Source of the DNA: Galbibacter orientalis DSM 19592
Lineage (GTDB): Bacteria; Bacteroidota; Bacteroidia; Flavobacteriales; Flavobacteriaceae
Direction: 5' to 3'
Length of the DNA: 64,000 nt
Assembly (NCBI RefSeq): GCF_000260115.1
Contig: NZ_JH651379.1
Span: 744,001-808,000 of the forward strand
The notes below the pieces were generated by a model. It did not search any database. It was not told the origin of the DNA and saw only the letters and a list, made by a program, of their open reading frames with translations. Shown here piece by piece: positions 16,920-24,534 of the stretch; within the stretch, counting starts at the first letter, position 1, and each line of letters begins with the position of its first letter. A program made the translations under genes and the position numbers.

Positions 16920-17345
16920 TTATGCTGAATGAAACGTAGTTTCAATTTCCATTGCTGCAAATTGACGAAACATTTCCATTACACCACAATATTTTTCTAC
17001 GGAAAGATCTACTGCTCTCTGTAATTTTTTTTCATCTAAAGCAGCTCCATAAAAGTGATATTCTACTTTTACTTTATGATAATATTTAGGATGCTCATCG
17101 GTAAGTTCTGCAATAATATCTATTCTGAAATCGTCTACTTCCAATTTCATTTTCTTAATTAATGAAGCTACATCCAACCCAGAACAACCTGCCAATGCAG
17201 AAAGCATTAATGCCTTAGGCCTTAGTCCATCGCCATTTCCACCATCTTCAGGACTAGCATCAATAATTAAATCGCCTGCTGGATTTGTTGAATGAAATTG
17301 CATGTTCTTTTTCCATGTAGTAATTACGGTATTTGTAGCTCCCAT
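16920..17345 (-). CDS. OsmC family protein
   Basis: A 141-residue OsmC/Ohr-fold protein. The first conserved cysteine is in ALAGCSGLDVASLIKKM and the second in VEKYCGVMEMF, in place of the usual CPV motif. The family reduces hydroperoxides. This stand-alone copy lacks the CPVH motif of the fused copy at 8268 and may be a YhfA-like member rather than an organic-hydroperoxide resistance enzyme. The 180 bp upstream (17346-17526) carry no complete gene. Confidence 0.8.
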   Translation of the reverse strand: MGATNTVITTWKKNMQFHSTNPAGDLIIDASPEDGGNGDGLRPKALMLSALAGCSGLDVASLIKKMKLEVDDFRIDIIAELTDEHPKYYHKVKVEYHFYGAALDEKKLQRAVDLSVEKYCGVMEMFRQFAAMEIETTFHSA

Positions 17346-17526
17346 TTTTATTATTTTAATTCGACTTTCTTATGGATTTCTTCAAGAGTTAATTTCTCAA
17401 AAGCTTGCCCTAAGCTTCCCAAAGGGCATTGCCAAAGTATGAGTTATAGTTATTTGTCTTGGAGACTTCAAAAATACACATTCTCTTTTGAAGACACTAC
17501 ATTCATTTAAGGACTTCGTGTACTTT

Positions 17527-18102
17527 TTATTTTAAAATTTCTTTTACTTTCTGCTGAAGAATAGGTATTACATCGGTTTCAAACCATTTATTTTTTGCTA
17601 TCCAAAATCTATTAGTAGGAGATGGATGTGGAATAGGAAGGAATTCTGGTAGAAATTCATTGTATTTTCTTACTGTTTCGGTAAGATTCATTTCAAATCT
17701 GTCTTTTAAATAACTTTTTTGAGCATATTGTCCCACCAAAATAGTGAGTTCTACAGATTCCAATTGTTTTACTACTTTATCATGCCACTGAGGTTTGCAT
17801 TCTGGTCGAGGCGGTAAATCTCCGCTTTTTGCTTTTCCAGGGTAACAAAATCCCATTGGGAGAATTCCAAAATTATCTGAATTATAAAAAGTATAGTTAT
17901 CTACTCCAAGCCAAGTTCTTAATTTTTTTCCACTTTGATCATCCCAATCAATCCCACTTGTATGAACCTTTAATCCTGGTGCCTGACCAATAATTAAAAT
18001 TTTAGATTTTTTTGTAACCCTTAAAACAGGCCTTGGCTCTAACGGAAGGTATTCCGCACAAACTTGACATTGACTTATTTCTTGAAGTAACTTTTGCATC
18101 AA
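17527..18102 (-). CDS. Uracil-DNA glycosylase family protein
   Basis: A 191-residue member of the UDG superfamily. Motif 1 is IIGQAPGLKVHTSG, followed by GFCYPGKAKSGDLPPRPEC, a core strand ILVGQYAQ and motif 2 PIPHPSPTNRFW, in the position of the catalytic HPSP/N loop. These suit the short UDG-like families found in bacteria rather than family 1 UNG. It should remove uracil or act on damaged bases. It marks the conserved left border of the accessory region. Confidence 0.8.
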   Translation of the reverse strand: MMQKLLQEISQCQVCAEYLPLEPRPVLRVTKKSKILIIGQAPGLKVHTSGIDWDDQSGKKLRTWLGVDNYTFYNSDNFGILPMGFCYPGKAKSGDLPPRPECKPQWHDKVVKQLESVELTILVGQYAQKSYLKDRFEMNLTETVRKYNEFLPEFLPIPHPSPTNRFWIAKNKWFETDVIPILQQKVKEILK

Positions 18103-18173
18103 TTAATAAATATCTTGATTAGATTGTAAAACAAAAGGACTTAAATTTATTTCGTTTTTAGAAAACGTAAAGA

Positions 18174-18202
18174 CTTGTGCAACGGTTACTGGTGTTAGGC
18201 AA
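18174..18202 (-). repeat. Cassette boundary repeat, copy A
   Basis: On the minus strand it reads TTGCCTAACACCAGTAACC then GTTGCACAAG, immediately after the ParE-like toxin stop. Copy B at 18837-18866 is nearly identical and lies on the other side of the same toxin-antitoxin pair, as direct repeats 663 bp apart. Confidence 0.55.
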
Positions 18203-18207
18203 TGTTT

Positions 18208-18501
18208 TTATTTTATCGGTTTTTGTTTTGTCCCTCTAAAATTAATGATTTCTATTAATTCCTTTTTTGGTCGAATTCTGTAGATTATGTAATTGTTTTT
18301 ATCAACCAATCCTTTATGAACATTATTAAACTTTCCAGTTTGAGGACAAATTTTAGGATATTTACTTATACGTTTTAAAAAGTCATTTATACTCTGTTCT
18401 AAATTCAGAATTTCCATTATTGTCCATTCTTTTTCTAAATAACCTATAACCTTATTTAATCCATTTTCGGCTTGTGGTGTCCAAACGGTTTTTAATGCCA
18501 T
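18208..18501 (-). CDS. RelE/ParE-type toxin
   Basis: A 97-residue protein of the RelE/ParE fold: WTPQAENGLNKVIGYLEKEW at the N-terminus, LKRISKYPKICPQTG in the middle and NYIIYRIRPKKELIEIINF at the C-terminus. ParE toxins poison gyrase and RelE toxins cleave mRNA; sequence does not decide which. It overlaps its antitoxin gene by 10 bp. The stop codon abuts a cassette boundary repeat. Confidence 0.8.
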   Translation of the reverse strand: MALKTVWTPQAENGLNKVIGYLEKEWTIMEILNLEQSINDFLKRISKYPKICPQTGKFNNVHKGLVDKNNYIIYRIRPKKELIEIINFRGTKQKPIK

Positions 18502-18719
18502 TTATCAAAACATTTCATTACTGTTTCATTAGCTTTATATTCACCCTTATCGGCTTGAGCTAAACCAGTTTTGATTTCTTCTTGTTCATTTTTTGACATT
18601 TCACTCCACCAGTCAACTTGCTCTTCCTCAAAAACGGATTTAAGTTTCATTAGAATACTTTCTTTCTGTGTTTGAAGTAAAAGATGTATTAATTCTAGTT
18701 TTGTCGTTTCTATATCCAT
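18492..18719 (-). CDS. Antitoxin partner of the RelE/ParE toxin
   Basis: A 75-residue protein rich in Glu and Lys (KLELIHLLLQTQKESILMK ... KSVFEEEQVDWWSEMS ... EYKANETVMKCFDKWH). It has the size, position (directly upstream, overlapping by 10 bp) and charge expected of a type II antitoxin. No clear helix-turn-helix is visible. An imperfect promoter region of about 130 bp lies upstream within the same cassette. Confidence 0.65.
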   Translation of the reverse strand: MDIETTKLELIHLLLQTQKESILMKLKSVFEEEQVDWWSEMSKNEQEEIKTGLAQADKGEYKANETVMKCFDKWH

Positions 18720-18836
18720 AATCCTAACTATTACTATAACAAAGATAGTATTATATCTACAAACTTTATTCCGAATTAATTTGTTAGTAACATTTTGGTA
18801 TTTTACTTAAGTTTGATGATTTTGGATGTCCTCCAG

Positions 18837-18866
18837 CTTGTGCAATCGGTTACCGGTGTTATGCAA
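18837..18866 (-). repeat. Cassette boundary repeat, copy B
   Basis: On the minus strand it reads GTTGCATAACACCGGTAACC then GATTGCACAAG, matching copy A at 18174 apart from a few bases. It lies between the short gene at 18859 and the antitoxin promoter. Confidence 0.55.
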
Positions 18867-19047
18867 CGGTTTTTTCTTTCGGTGTTGATTTATATTCACT
18901 ATTTGCACTTTCCATAATTTTCTTTTCAAATATTTTCGGAAAGTATTTCATTATTATTTTTGATTTTAACTTTGTAAATCCGTTAAAATTCTGGTTAGAT
19001 TTTTTCCATAAATTTTCAGCCTCTTTTTCAGTCAGTATTTTTTCCAA
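18859..19047 (-). CDS. Short cassette-borne reading frame of unknown function
   Basis: A 62-codon frame opening with TTG, rich in lysine (LWKKSNQNFNGFTKLKSK ... YFPKIFEKKIMES). The frame is open a further ten codons upstream (to CPKRNDFG), with a stop before that, so it may be an N-terminally truncated gene. Its stop overlaps boundary copy B, as in a gene cassette. I recognise no family. Confidence 0.35.
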   Translation of the reverse strand: MEKILTEKEAENLWKKSNQNFNGFTKLKSKIIMKYFPKIFEKKIMESANSEYKSTPKEKTVA

Positions 19048-19070
19048 TCCGAAATCGTTGCGTTTTGGAC

Positions 19071-19095
19071 ATAATTATGTTAGCCACTGGCATTA
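19071..19095 (-). repeat. Divergent cassette boundary sequence
   Basis: On the minus strand it reads TAATGCCAGTGGCTAACAT, beginning at the stop codon of the PIN-domain gene. The GGCTAACA core matches the GCCTAACA of copies A and B. Confidence 0.35.
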
Positions 19096-19506
19096 TTTGC
19101 GAGCTAAAAATTCTTTCGCTGTCAATACAGGAATTTTAGAATTTTTAAAGTCTTTTTTATTCCTTGTAATTATCACATCAATTTGGTTTTCAATAGCGGA
19201 ATAATATTGAAGTCCATCCTCAAAATCAGGAAAATTGTCATCGCTCAAAGCTAATTCTGTTACTTTATCATCTAAAGCTAGTAATTCCACAAGTACTTTA
19301 AATTTTCTCAAAATTTCTCTTGCTTCCTTTGCAGATTTTAGTTTTGTCAGAATATAATTTGTATTCGCAAAGGTTAATGATGAAATTGTGAGTTCCAATT
19401 CTTTTTTGTCAGCACGAGAAAATAAATCCGCAGCCTCGTCATAGAATTTTTCTCTTTTTGAAAGAAGGTCCATAACAATATTAATGTCAATTAGTAATCT
19501 GCTCAT
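19093..19506 (-). CDS. PIN-domain toxin (VapC family)
   Basis: A 137-residue PIN domain ribonuclease. Acidic catalytic residues can be placed in LLIDINIVMDLLSKRE (first two Asp), the central ELALSDDNFPDFEDGLQYYSA and the final VIITRNKKDFKNS. VapC toxins cleave tRNA or rRNA. The start overlaps the antitoxin stop by four bases. The stop coincides with a cassette boundary sequence. Confidence 0.85.
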   Translation of the reverse strand: MSRLLIDINIVMDLLSKREKFYDEAADLFSRADKKELELTISSLTFANTNYILTKLKSAKEAREILRKFKVLVELLALDDKVTELALSDDNFPDFEDGLQYYSAIENQIDVIITRNKKDFKNSKIPVLTAKEFLARK

Positions 19507-19748
19507 TTGTATTTCTCAATTAGGTAATCAGTATAAGCGTCTTTTACGTCAAAATCTTCATCAAGATTAATTACTCCACTTAAACTTTCAACAAGAGGTG
19601 TGATTTCGGTTGAATTTTTTTTCCGTTTAGTAAGTGTTGTCAAATAAGATTCGATAAGTTTTGACAAGCTAATATTATTTGATTTAGCATAATTCTTTGC
19701 ATCTTCGATAATTGCTTTGTCTAAACTCAATGTCAATTTTTTATCCAT
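19503..19748 (-). CDS. Antitoxin partner of the PIN toxin (DUF6364-like)
   Basis: An 81-residue protein. Its N-terminal LTLSLDKAIIEDAKNYAKSNNISLSKLIESYL looks like a ribbon-helix-helix DNA-binding domain (segments LTLSLDKAIIEDAK and NISLSKLIESYL). The acidic C-terminus (LDEDFDVKDAYTDYLIEKY) would wrap the toxin. It overlaps the toxin start by four bases. Confidence 0.75.
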   Translation of the reverse strand: MDKKLTLSLDKAIIEDAKNYAKSNNISLSKLIESYLTTLTKRKKNSTEITPLVESLSGVINLDEDFDVKDAYTDYLIEKYK

Positions 19749-19813
19749 AACATTTGTCTTACGTACAAATTTAATAAATTATTACGTAAACTTAATTTCA
19801 TTACGGATTTTTT

Positions 19814-19955
19814 GCTTACGGCTAACGGTCTCGGCTCGTTTTGCTGGGTGGTTAAGTAATAAAGTTAGCAAATAAATCACAAATAGAAAGTCCGCGAGGA
19901 CTTTCGTAAGTAGGCTAGAACTAGCAATGAATTATACACGGCTTGTATGCCGTTA
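19814..19955 (-). repeat. Full-length attC-like cassette repeat
   Basis: On the minus strand it starts at a stop codon with TAACGGCATACAAGCCGTG, continues TATAATTCATTGC, contains a perfect 8-bp stem (GAAAGTCC / GGACTTTC, 19886-19905) and ends GAGACCGTTAGCCGTAAGC. The ends (AACGGC / GCCGTTA type) are inverted, as in attC recombination sites, and similar 100-150 bp units separate small genes in many flavobacterial genomes. No integrase gene is present in the window. Confidence 0.55.
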
Positions 19956-20081
19956 TTGTTTCAATCCTTTAAATATTTCGGTTAATACATTAACATCTGA
20001 CGAATTTTCAACTAATCTGTATTTAGTCGCCTCGTCAAGTTTTTCCCATTCTGCATTTATTTCAATTCCTTTAAATTTCAT
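19953..20081 (-). pseudogene. C-terminal remnant of a cassette gene cut by the IS
   Basis: 42 codons (MKFKGIEINAEWEKLDEATK ... LTEIFKGLKQ) ending with a TAA at the first base of the attC-like repeat. The frame has an upstream stop in the few bases left before the IS end at 20101, so either it is a complete very short gene or, more likely, the tail of a longer gene whose front was lost. Confidence 0.4.
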
Positions 20082-20151
20082 TAGTTCTTCAGGTTATAAT
20101 ACTCCCCAAATTTAGGACAGGAAATTAAGTTGTAATTTTAACCCTGTCAAT

Positions 20152-20430
20152 ATGAAAACATCAAGAAGAAAATTCAGCGCATCCTTTAAGGCCAAAGTAG
20201 CCATTGAAGCGATAAAAGAGCAGACAAGTATACCTGAACTTGCTGCCAAATTTGAATTGCATCCAGCCCAAATATCCAATTGGAAGCGAGAGTTTTTAAA
20301 AAACGCAGAACTTGCTTTCGAGTCCAAATCAGAAAAAGATACTCCAGCTGTGGATACCGCACCGCTTTATAGTAAGATCGGTCAATTACAAGTTGAGAAT
20401 GATTTTTTAAAGAAAGTCTTGGGCAAATGA
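20152..20430 (+). CDS. IS3-family transposase OrfA
   Basis: A 92-residue helix-turn-helix protein (RRKFSASFKAKVAIEAIKE, IPELAAKFELHPAQISNWK) with a C-terminal leucine-zipper region (IGQLQVENDFLKKVLGK). It binds the inverted repeats. Its TGA overlaps the OrfB ATG as ATGA, so OrfB can be made by translational coupling as well as by frameshifting. Confidence 0.93.
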   Translation: MKTSRRKFSASFKAKVAIEAIKEQTSIPELAAKFELHPAQISNWKREFLKNAELAFESKSEKDTPAVDTAPLYSKIGQLQVENDFLKKVLGK

Positions 20431-21275
20431 GTACTACTGAAAGAAGACAAAAGGTAGTAAAATCTCATCCAAGGCTGAGTCTTGCACAACAATGTAAAAT
20501 CCTTAACATTCATCGCTCTGGTCTGTATTATAAGCCTAAAAGTGAGAGTCCATTGAATTTAGAACTGATGAAGGCAATAGATGCGCAGTTCCTGGAACAC
20601 CCCTATTATGGAGTCGAACGGATGACTGATTATCTCATCCTTGATCTTGGCTACCACGTAAATGTGAAAAGAATAAGACGGCTGTATAAAATTATGGGAT
20701 TACAGACCATATATAGAAAACCTAAAACCACCATCAGGGATCCTAAAAACTATAAGTACCCTTATCTCTTGAAGGGCTTAGTAATAGACCGCCCTAACCA
20801 AGTATGGCAGACTGACATCACCTATATTCCTATGTTCCGTGGCTTTATGTATATGAATGCTATCATTGATGTATATAGTAGAAAAATACTTAATTGGAGT
20901 ATTTCAAACTCAATGGACAAACAGTGGTGTATCGAGCTTCTTAGAGACACTATCGCTCAATATGGCAATACGGAGATCCATAACTCCGATCAAGGGTCAC
21001 AATATACCAGCTCCGAATATATTGAAGTGCTTAAAGAACATGATATTCAAATATCTATGGACAGCAAAGGAAGAGCTTTGGATAACATTTTTATTGAGCG
21101 CTTCTGGAAGTCTCTTAAATATGAAAAGATCTATCTAAACCCACCAAACGGAGGTCTAGATCTCTATCAAATGGTCACGGAATATATTGAATTCTATAAC
21201 ACCAAAAGAAGGCATACTGAAATAGGAAAAGTACCACCTGATCAAATTTATAATACAAAAAGAATAGCATCATAA
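20427..21275 (+). CDS. IS3-family transposase OrfB (DDE integrase domain)
   Basis: A 282-residue transposase. The N-terminal HTH_21 region (HPYYGVERMTDYL, VNVKRIRRLYKIMGL) precedes the rve catalytic core with the DDE residues in QVWQTDITYIPM, HNSDQGSQYTSSEY and RALDNIFIERFWKSLKYE. Length is normal and no stop interrupts it, so the element may still be active. Confidence 0.95.
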   Translation: MSTTERRQKVVKSHPRLSLAQQCKILNIHRSGLYYKPKSESPLNLELMKAIDAQFLEHPYYGVERMTDYLILDLGYHVNVKRIRRLYKIMGLQTIYRKPKTTIRDPKNYKYPYLLKGLVIDRPNQVWQTDITYIPMFRGFMYMNAIIDVYSRKILNWSISNSMDKQWCIELLRDTIAQYGNTEIHNSDQGSQYTSSEYIEVLKEHDIQISMDSKGRALDNIFIERFWKSLKYEKIYLNPPNGGLDLYQMVTEYIEFYNTKRRHTEIGKVPPDQIYNTKRIAS

Positions 21276-21301
21276 ATAATTAGATATATATTTAAACTGT
21301 C

Positions 21302-21574
21302 TTACAGATGGGGAGTAGTGTAGGTGTCCTTGTTATGAAATTGAATTTCAATTTGTGAATTAGTATTTATTTCATAATTAACAATCATTGAAGGTTCTAA
21401 AATTTTCAAAATTATTCCACTAATAATGGTGGAAATATGTTGATATAAAATTAGGCAAGTTTCATTCTCTGTAAAAGGAAAAGTTATTTCATTGGCGAAA
21501 ATTTCCATTTTTTCACTCAGGTATTTATAGAAAATGAATCCTAAAATATAGTCACGGAATTCATCTGCATTCAT
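21302..21574 (-). pseudogene. HsdM N-terminal fragment fused to unrelated sequence
   Basis: The first 30 residues (MNADEFRDYILGFIFYKYLS, EKMEIFANEI) match the conserved start of type I restriction-modification methylase HsdM. After residue 32 similarity to HsdM ends and the remaining 58 residues (TENETCLILYQHISTIISG ...) show no methylase motifs. The frame then runs into the right end of the IS. It looks like a rearranged remnant. Confidence 0.55.
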
Positions 21575-21621
21575 TTTCCCTATAGTTGTTTTAATACTTT
21601 TTAGTGGTCTTCAGACATATA

Positions 21622-22413
21622 CTATATTTTTTCTAAAATTTCTTTTTTCAACCAAGCAAATGCTTCTTCTTGGTTATATATTATTTCGGGTCTCAATAAA
21701 GCTTCCATGTCTCCTGTAAAATCAGGGTCAATTTCTTTTTCTTCAATATTCAATAGAAATTCCTTTTTACTTGGAGGTTTGTTTCCTGTTGCAAAAGTGG
21801 TGTACTCCTTAAAACAATGGATAATTTCATCAATATTCAATTCCATATTTAATCTGGAATAATCTAAATCAAATAAATCTCGCCCTTTGCTGCGTTGGTA
21901 TAAAGCCCTCAACTTTGTTCCTAAAAGTTCATTGATACTGTAGGTTTTTATTTTACACTTTCCAGAAAACCATTCACTTTCAACTTCAAAAGGAAAGTCA
22001 ACCCAATCCAACACATTAAAATGCTCTTTGCAGTTAATTTCTAATTTTAGACGTAATCGAATTTCTTCATATTCAGAAGTAAAACGGTACAATGCTTTTG
22101 CTCCATGACCTTTTACCTGCGTTTTTCTTGGTTCTTCAAAAAAAGTAATCACCTCTTTGAGCCGTTCCATGATAGGCTTAATTGGTCCAGCTTTAATTTG
22201 AACTAAGTCAATATCTTCTGAATATCTTGGTGCAGGGTTTAGATACAATTTATGTAAAGCCGTTCCTCCTCTAAAAGCTAAGTTTTCATGCAAAAAGGCA
22301 TCCGAGAATATTTCTACTAAAGCTCGACTAGTTACCAAGTCTTGTTCAACTTGATAAAATTGTTTCCAAGGAGCATGGTCTTGCCATTTGGCTATGTGTG
22401 GTTTAGGGATCAT
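21622..22413 (-). CDS. AbiEii-type nucleotidyltransferase toxin
   Basis: A 263-residue protein of the AbiEii/AbiGii family. The nucleotidyltransferase core is visible as FRGGTALHKLYL followed by RYSEDIDLVQIKAG (GG-x-A and DxD catalytic motif) and later ELLGTKLRALYQRSKGRDLFDLDY with the conserved KxRALxxRxxxRDLFDL pattern (shown in parts: TKLRALYQRSKG, RDLFDLDY). AbiEii adds nucleotides to tRNA acceptor ends and stops growth after phage infection. It overlaps the AbiEi antitoxin gene by four bases. Confidence 0.88.
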   Translation of the reverse strand: MIPKPHIAKWQDHAPWKQFYQVEQDLVTSRALVEIFSDAFLHENLAFRGGTALHKLYLNPAPRYSEDIDLVQIKAGPIKPIMERLKEVITFFEEPRKTQVKGHGAKALYRFTSEYEEIRLRLKLEINCKEHFNVLDWVDFPFEVESEWFSGKCKIKTYSINELLGTKLRALYQRSKGRDLFDLDYSRLNMELNIDEIIHCFKEYTTFATGNKPPSKKEFLLNIEEKEIDPDFTGDMEALLRPEIIYNQEEAFAWLKKEILEKI

Positions 22414-23201
22414 AAATCACTTTCCAGTTTAATATTTATAGCTACTTTCCAAAAATTGTCAACAGCTCCAGGTTTTTGTCCCGTTTTTGGGCTCAGTAAT
22501 ACAGGAAAGAACTTAGATTTTTTTAGATGATTTTTTATTTGGTTGCTTAAACTTTCATCAGCCCCAACTTCTTCAAGTAAAAAGCCAAAGCGTTGTAAAG
22601 TGCTTTTATGTGGGTACCAAGTCAATAATTCTGCAATGTCGTTTTGGTTTATCTCTTCTGTTAATTCTTCTAAAATGGCGAGCATTCTGTTTAATCCACC
22701 TAGTTTCGTTTGGTGATGTATTAAATCTACAGCGGTTAGGGCAGGGCTTGAAATTTTAAAAATCCCAGCATCTGATTTTCTGTCCAAAAGGTTCTTATTT
22801 GACCATTTTGTTGTTGTAAAAAAACGAATGTCAAAAGTTTTTTTCTTTATGTCATTTAACTTTGGCTTTTCAGTCATTAAATAATCTCGCTGAGTCTGTT
22901 GATGGCTTGCCCCGTGAAATTTAGCAGCTGAGTAAAATCCTAAATAGTAGTTACGATTGAGGTATTTAAATAGTTTTTCAATATAAAGCTGAATCGGTAC
23001 TTGTCCTTGCTTACTGTACCTTGGAGGGATTATTAAGTAAAATCCTTTTCTTAGATTAACAATTGTTTTTTTTTCTATTAATCTTGATAACTCACTTTTT
23101 ATAGATGTTTCACTTTTATCAAGTACAGTTTGGAGTTCATTCAATGAGAATGAGTACTCTTCGACTGATAAACATTGTTTTATGTAGTCTGCTACTGTCA
23201 A
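22410..23201 (-). CDS. AbiEi-family antitoxin (type IV)
   Basis: A 263-residue protein with an N-terminal winged helix (FSLNELQTVLDKSETSIKSELSRLI, parts FSLNELQTVL and SETSIKSELSRL), the middle pattern YYLGFYSAAKFHGASHQQ and the AbiEi_4-like block ISSPALTAVDLIHH followed by LGGLNRMLAILEELTEEI. In AbiE systems this protein represses the operon and counters the toxin without binding it. Directly upstream of the toxin gene. Confidence 0.85.
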   Translation of the reverse strand: MTVADYIKQCLSVEEYSFSLNELQTVLDKSETSIKSELSRLIEKKTIVNLRKGFYLIIPPRYSKQGQVPIQLYIEKLFKYLNRNYYLGFYSAAKFHGASHQQTQRDYLMTEKPKLNDIKKKTFDIRFFTTTKWSNKNLLDRKSDAGIFKISSPALTAVDLIHHQTKLGGLNRMLAILEELTEEINQNDIAELLTWYPHKSTLQRFGFLLEEVGADESLSNQIKNHLKKSKFFPVLLSPKTGQKPGAVDNFWKVAINIKLESDL

Positions 23202-23280
23202 TTATAGTAAAATTTTGAGCAAGATACTTATTTTGAAGAATATTCTCGAATTATTACTATTGTTTTTCTGTGCGTAGGAA

Positions 23281-23350
23281 AATTTTAGCTCTTTTGGTTT
23301 TTCGGATTGGTTTTGGGAGTTGGAAAAACCAAATGTGCTAAAATGTGCGG
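23281..23350 (-). repeat. Hairpin repeat at the right border of the accessory region
   Basis: An 11-bp perfect inverted repeat TTTGGTTTTTC (23293-23303) / GAAAAACCAAA (23323-23333) within AGCTC...GTGCT flanks. Similar hairpin units adjoin small accessory genes in other flavobacteria. It separates the AbiE pair from rsmI. Confidence 0.45.
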
Positions 23351-23413
23351 TTGATTTTTTTGCATGAAACACAACAACCACATAAACACACCATTTATAT
23401 TATACAAAAAAAC

Positions 23414-24085
23414 CTATTTCTTTCCAGCTACTACTAAAACAAACTCACCTCTAGGGGCAGTTTCTTCAAAATGCTGAATCAGTTCTTTTAAGGTTCCTCT
23501 TACAGTTTCTTCATGTAGTTTTGTTATTTCTCTAGAAACAGAAGCTTGTCTTTCTTCTTCAAAATAGGTAGAAAAATCGTTTAGGGTTTTTAGTAGTTTG
23601 TGAGGCGACTCATAAAAAACCATCGTTCTTGTTTCTTCAGCTAAAAATTTTAATCGTGTTTGGCGCCCTTTTTTTACAGGAAGAAAACCCTCAAAAACAA
23701 ACTTATCGTTTGGGAGTCCACTATTAACAATTGCGGGCACAAAAGCAGTAGCACCTGGTAAACAATCCACTTCTATTCCTTTTTCTATACAAGATCGGGT
23801 TAATAAAAAGCCTGGGTCGGAAATTGCAGGAGTTCCTGCATCACTAATTAATGCTACCGATGTTCCACTTAGAATTTTCTGGCATATGCCTTCCACCATT
23901 TTATGCTCATTGTGCATATGGTGACTTTGCATATGCGTTTGCACATTTAGGTGTTTTAAAAGTTTTCCACTAGTACGGGTATCTTCTGCAAGAATAAGAT
24001 CCACTTCTTTTAATACGCTAATAGCTCTTAAGGTTATATCTTCGAGATTCCCAATAGGCGTAGGTACAATGTATAATTTAGACAT
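23414..24085 (-). CDS. rsmI: 16S rRNA (cytidine(1402)-2'-O)-methyltransferase RsmI
   Basis: A 223-residue tetrapyrrole-methylase-fold enzyme that methylates C1402 in the ribosomal decoding centre. Motifs: LYIVPTPIGNLEDITLRA at the start, ILAEDTRTSGKLL, ALISDAGTPAISDPGFLL (SAM-binding) and EGFLPVKKGRQTRL. It is shorter than the E. coli enzyme because it lacks the extra C-terminal domain, which is common in Bacteroidota. It marks the right border of the accessory region. Confidence 0.95.
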   Translation of the reverse strand: MSKLYIVPTPIGNLEDITLRAISVLKEVDLILAEDTRTSGKLLKHLNVQTHMQSHHMHNEHKMVEGICQKILSGTSVALISDAGTPAISDPGFLLTRSCIEKGIEVDCLPGATAFVPAIVNSGLPNDKFVFEGFLPVKKGRQTRLKFLAEETRTMVFYESPHKLLKTLNDFSTYFEEERQASVSREITKLHEETVRGTLKELIQHFEETAPRGEFVLVVAGKK

Positions 24086-24133
24086 ACTATAGTTTGTAGC
24101 AAAGGTAAAAAAAGGAAATTAGCCTAAATACTT

Positions 24134-24505
24134 TTACCCCCTAATAATCCATGGGCGAACTTGCTTCCCTAAAAAATAAGATATAATCAATAAAACCAAA
24201 GCAATAACTGCGCCACCACCTTCACCATCATTTGCGGCATAATGTACTAAAAATGCTAAAATAAAATTATAAAATAAGCCTGCATACGCCCATTCTTTTA
24301 GCACTCCCTTTACGGGCACTAACAGCGCTATAATCCCGAGAACTTTACCAATAATCAACACATAAATAAGGTACGATGGGTAATTATACGATTGAAGCAT
24401 CTCCTGCACCATTTCAAATTTTGTGAGGTAATTAAAAACGGCAAATGCAAGAAATAAAGACAGAAGTCCTGTTACTATCCAATATAAAATTAGCTTTGTT
24501 TTCAT
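24134..24505 (-). CDS. DoxX-family membrane protein
   Basis: A 123-residue inner-membrane protein with four predicted helices (near residues 6-26, 42-63, 71-90 and 98-115). The GKVLGIIALLVPV segment and the EWAYAGLFYNFILAF helix match the DoxX pattern. The role of this family in bacteria is poorly defined. It lies 48 bp downstream of rsmI's stop in the reverse direction and may be expressed separately. Confidence 0.75.
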   Translation of the reverse strand: MKTKLILYWIVTGLLSLFLAFAVFNYLTKFEMVQEMLQSYNYPSYLIYVLIIGKVLGIIALLVPVKGVLKEWAYAGLFYNFILAFLVHYAANDGEGGGAVIALVLLIISYFLGKQVRPWIIRG

Positions 24506-24534
24506 AATTAATTAAGCTTAATAATTTAGAGTTT

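Larger units (their letters stand above)
20101..21316 (+). mobile_element. IS3-family insertion sequence, 1,216 bp
   Basis: Terminal inverted repeats are ACTCCCCAAATTTAGGACAG on the left and, as reverse complement of the right end, ACTCCCCATCTGTAAGACAG. Two overlapping genes (orfA, orfB) fill the element. Flanks are ...GGTTATAAT on the left and AGTGTAGGTG on the right, so no target-site duplication is visible. Confidence 0.9.

Noticed and set aside
17346-17526. Gene remnant upstream of osmC
   Set aside because: A 30-codon open stretch ends just before osmC (QAFEKLTLEEIHKKVELK) but has no start codon or recognisable family; too weak to annotate.
20420-20435. Programmed -1 frameshift between IS3 orfA and orfB
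   Set aside because: An ATGA overlap already allows separate translation of OrfB; no clear slippery heptamer with a following stem was seen.
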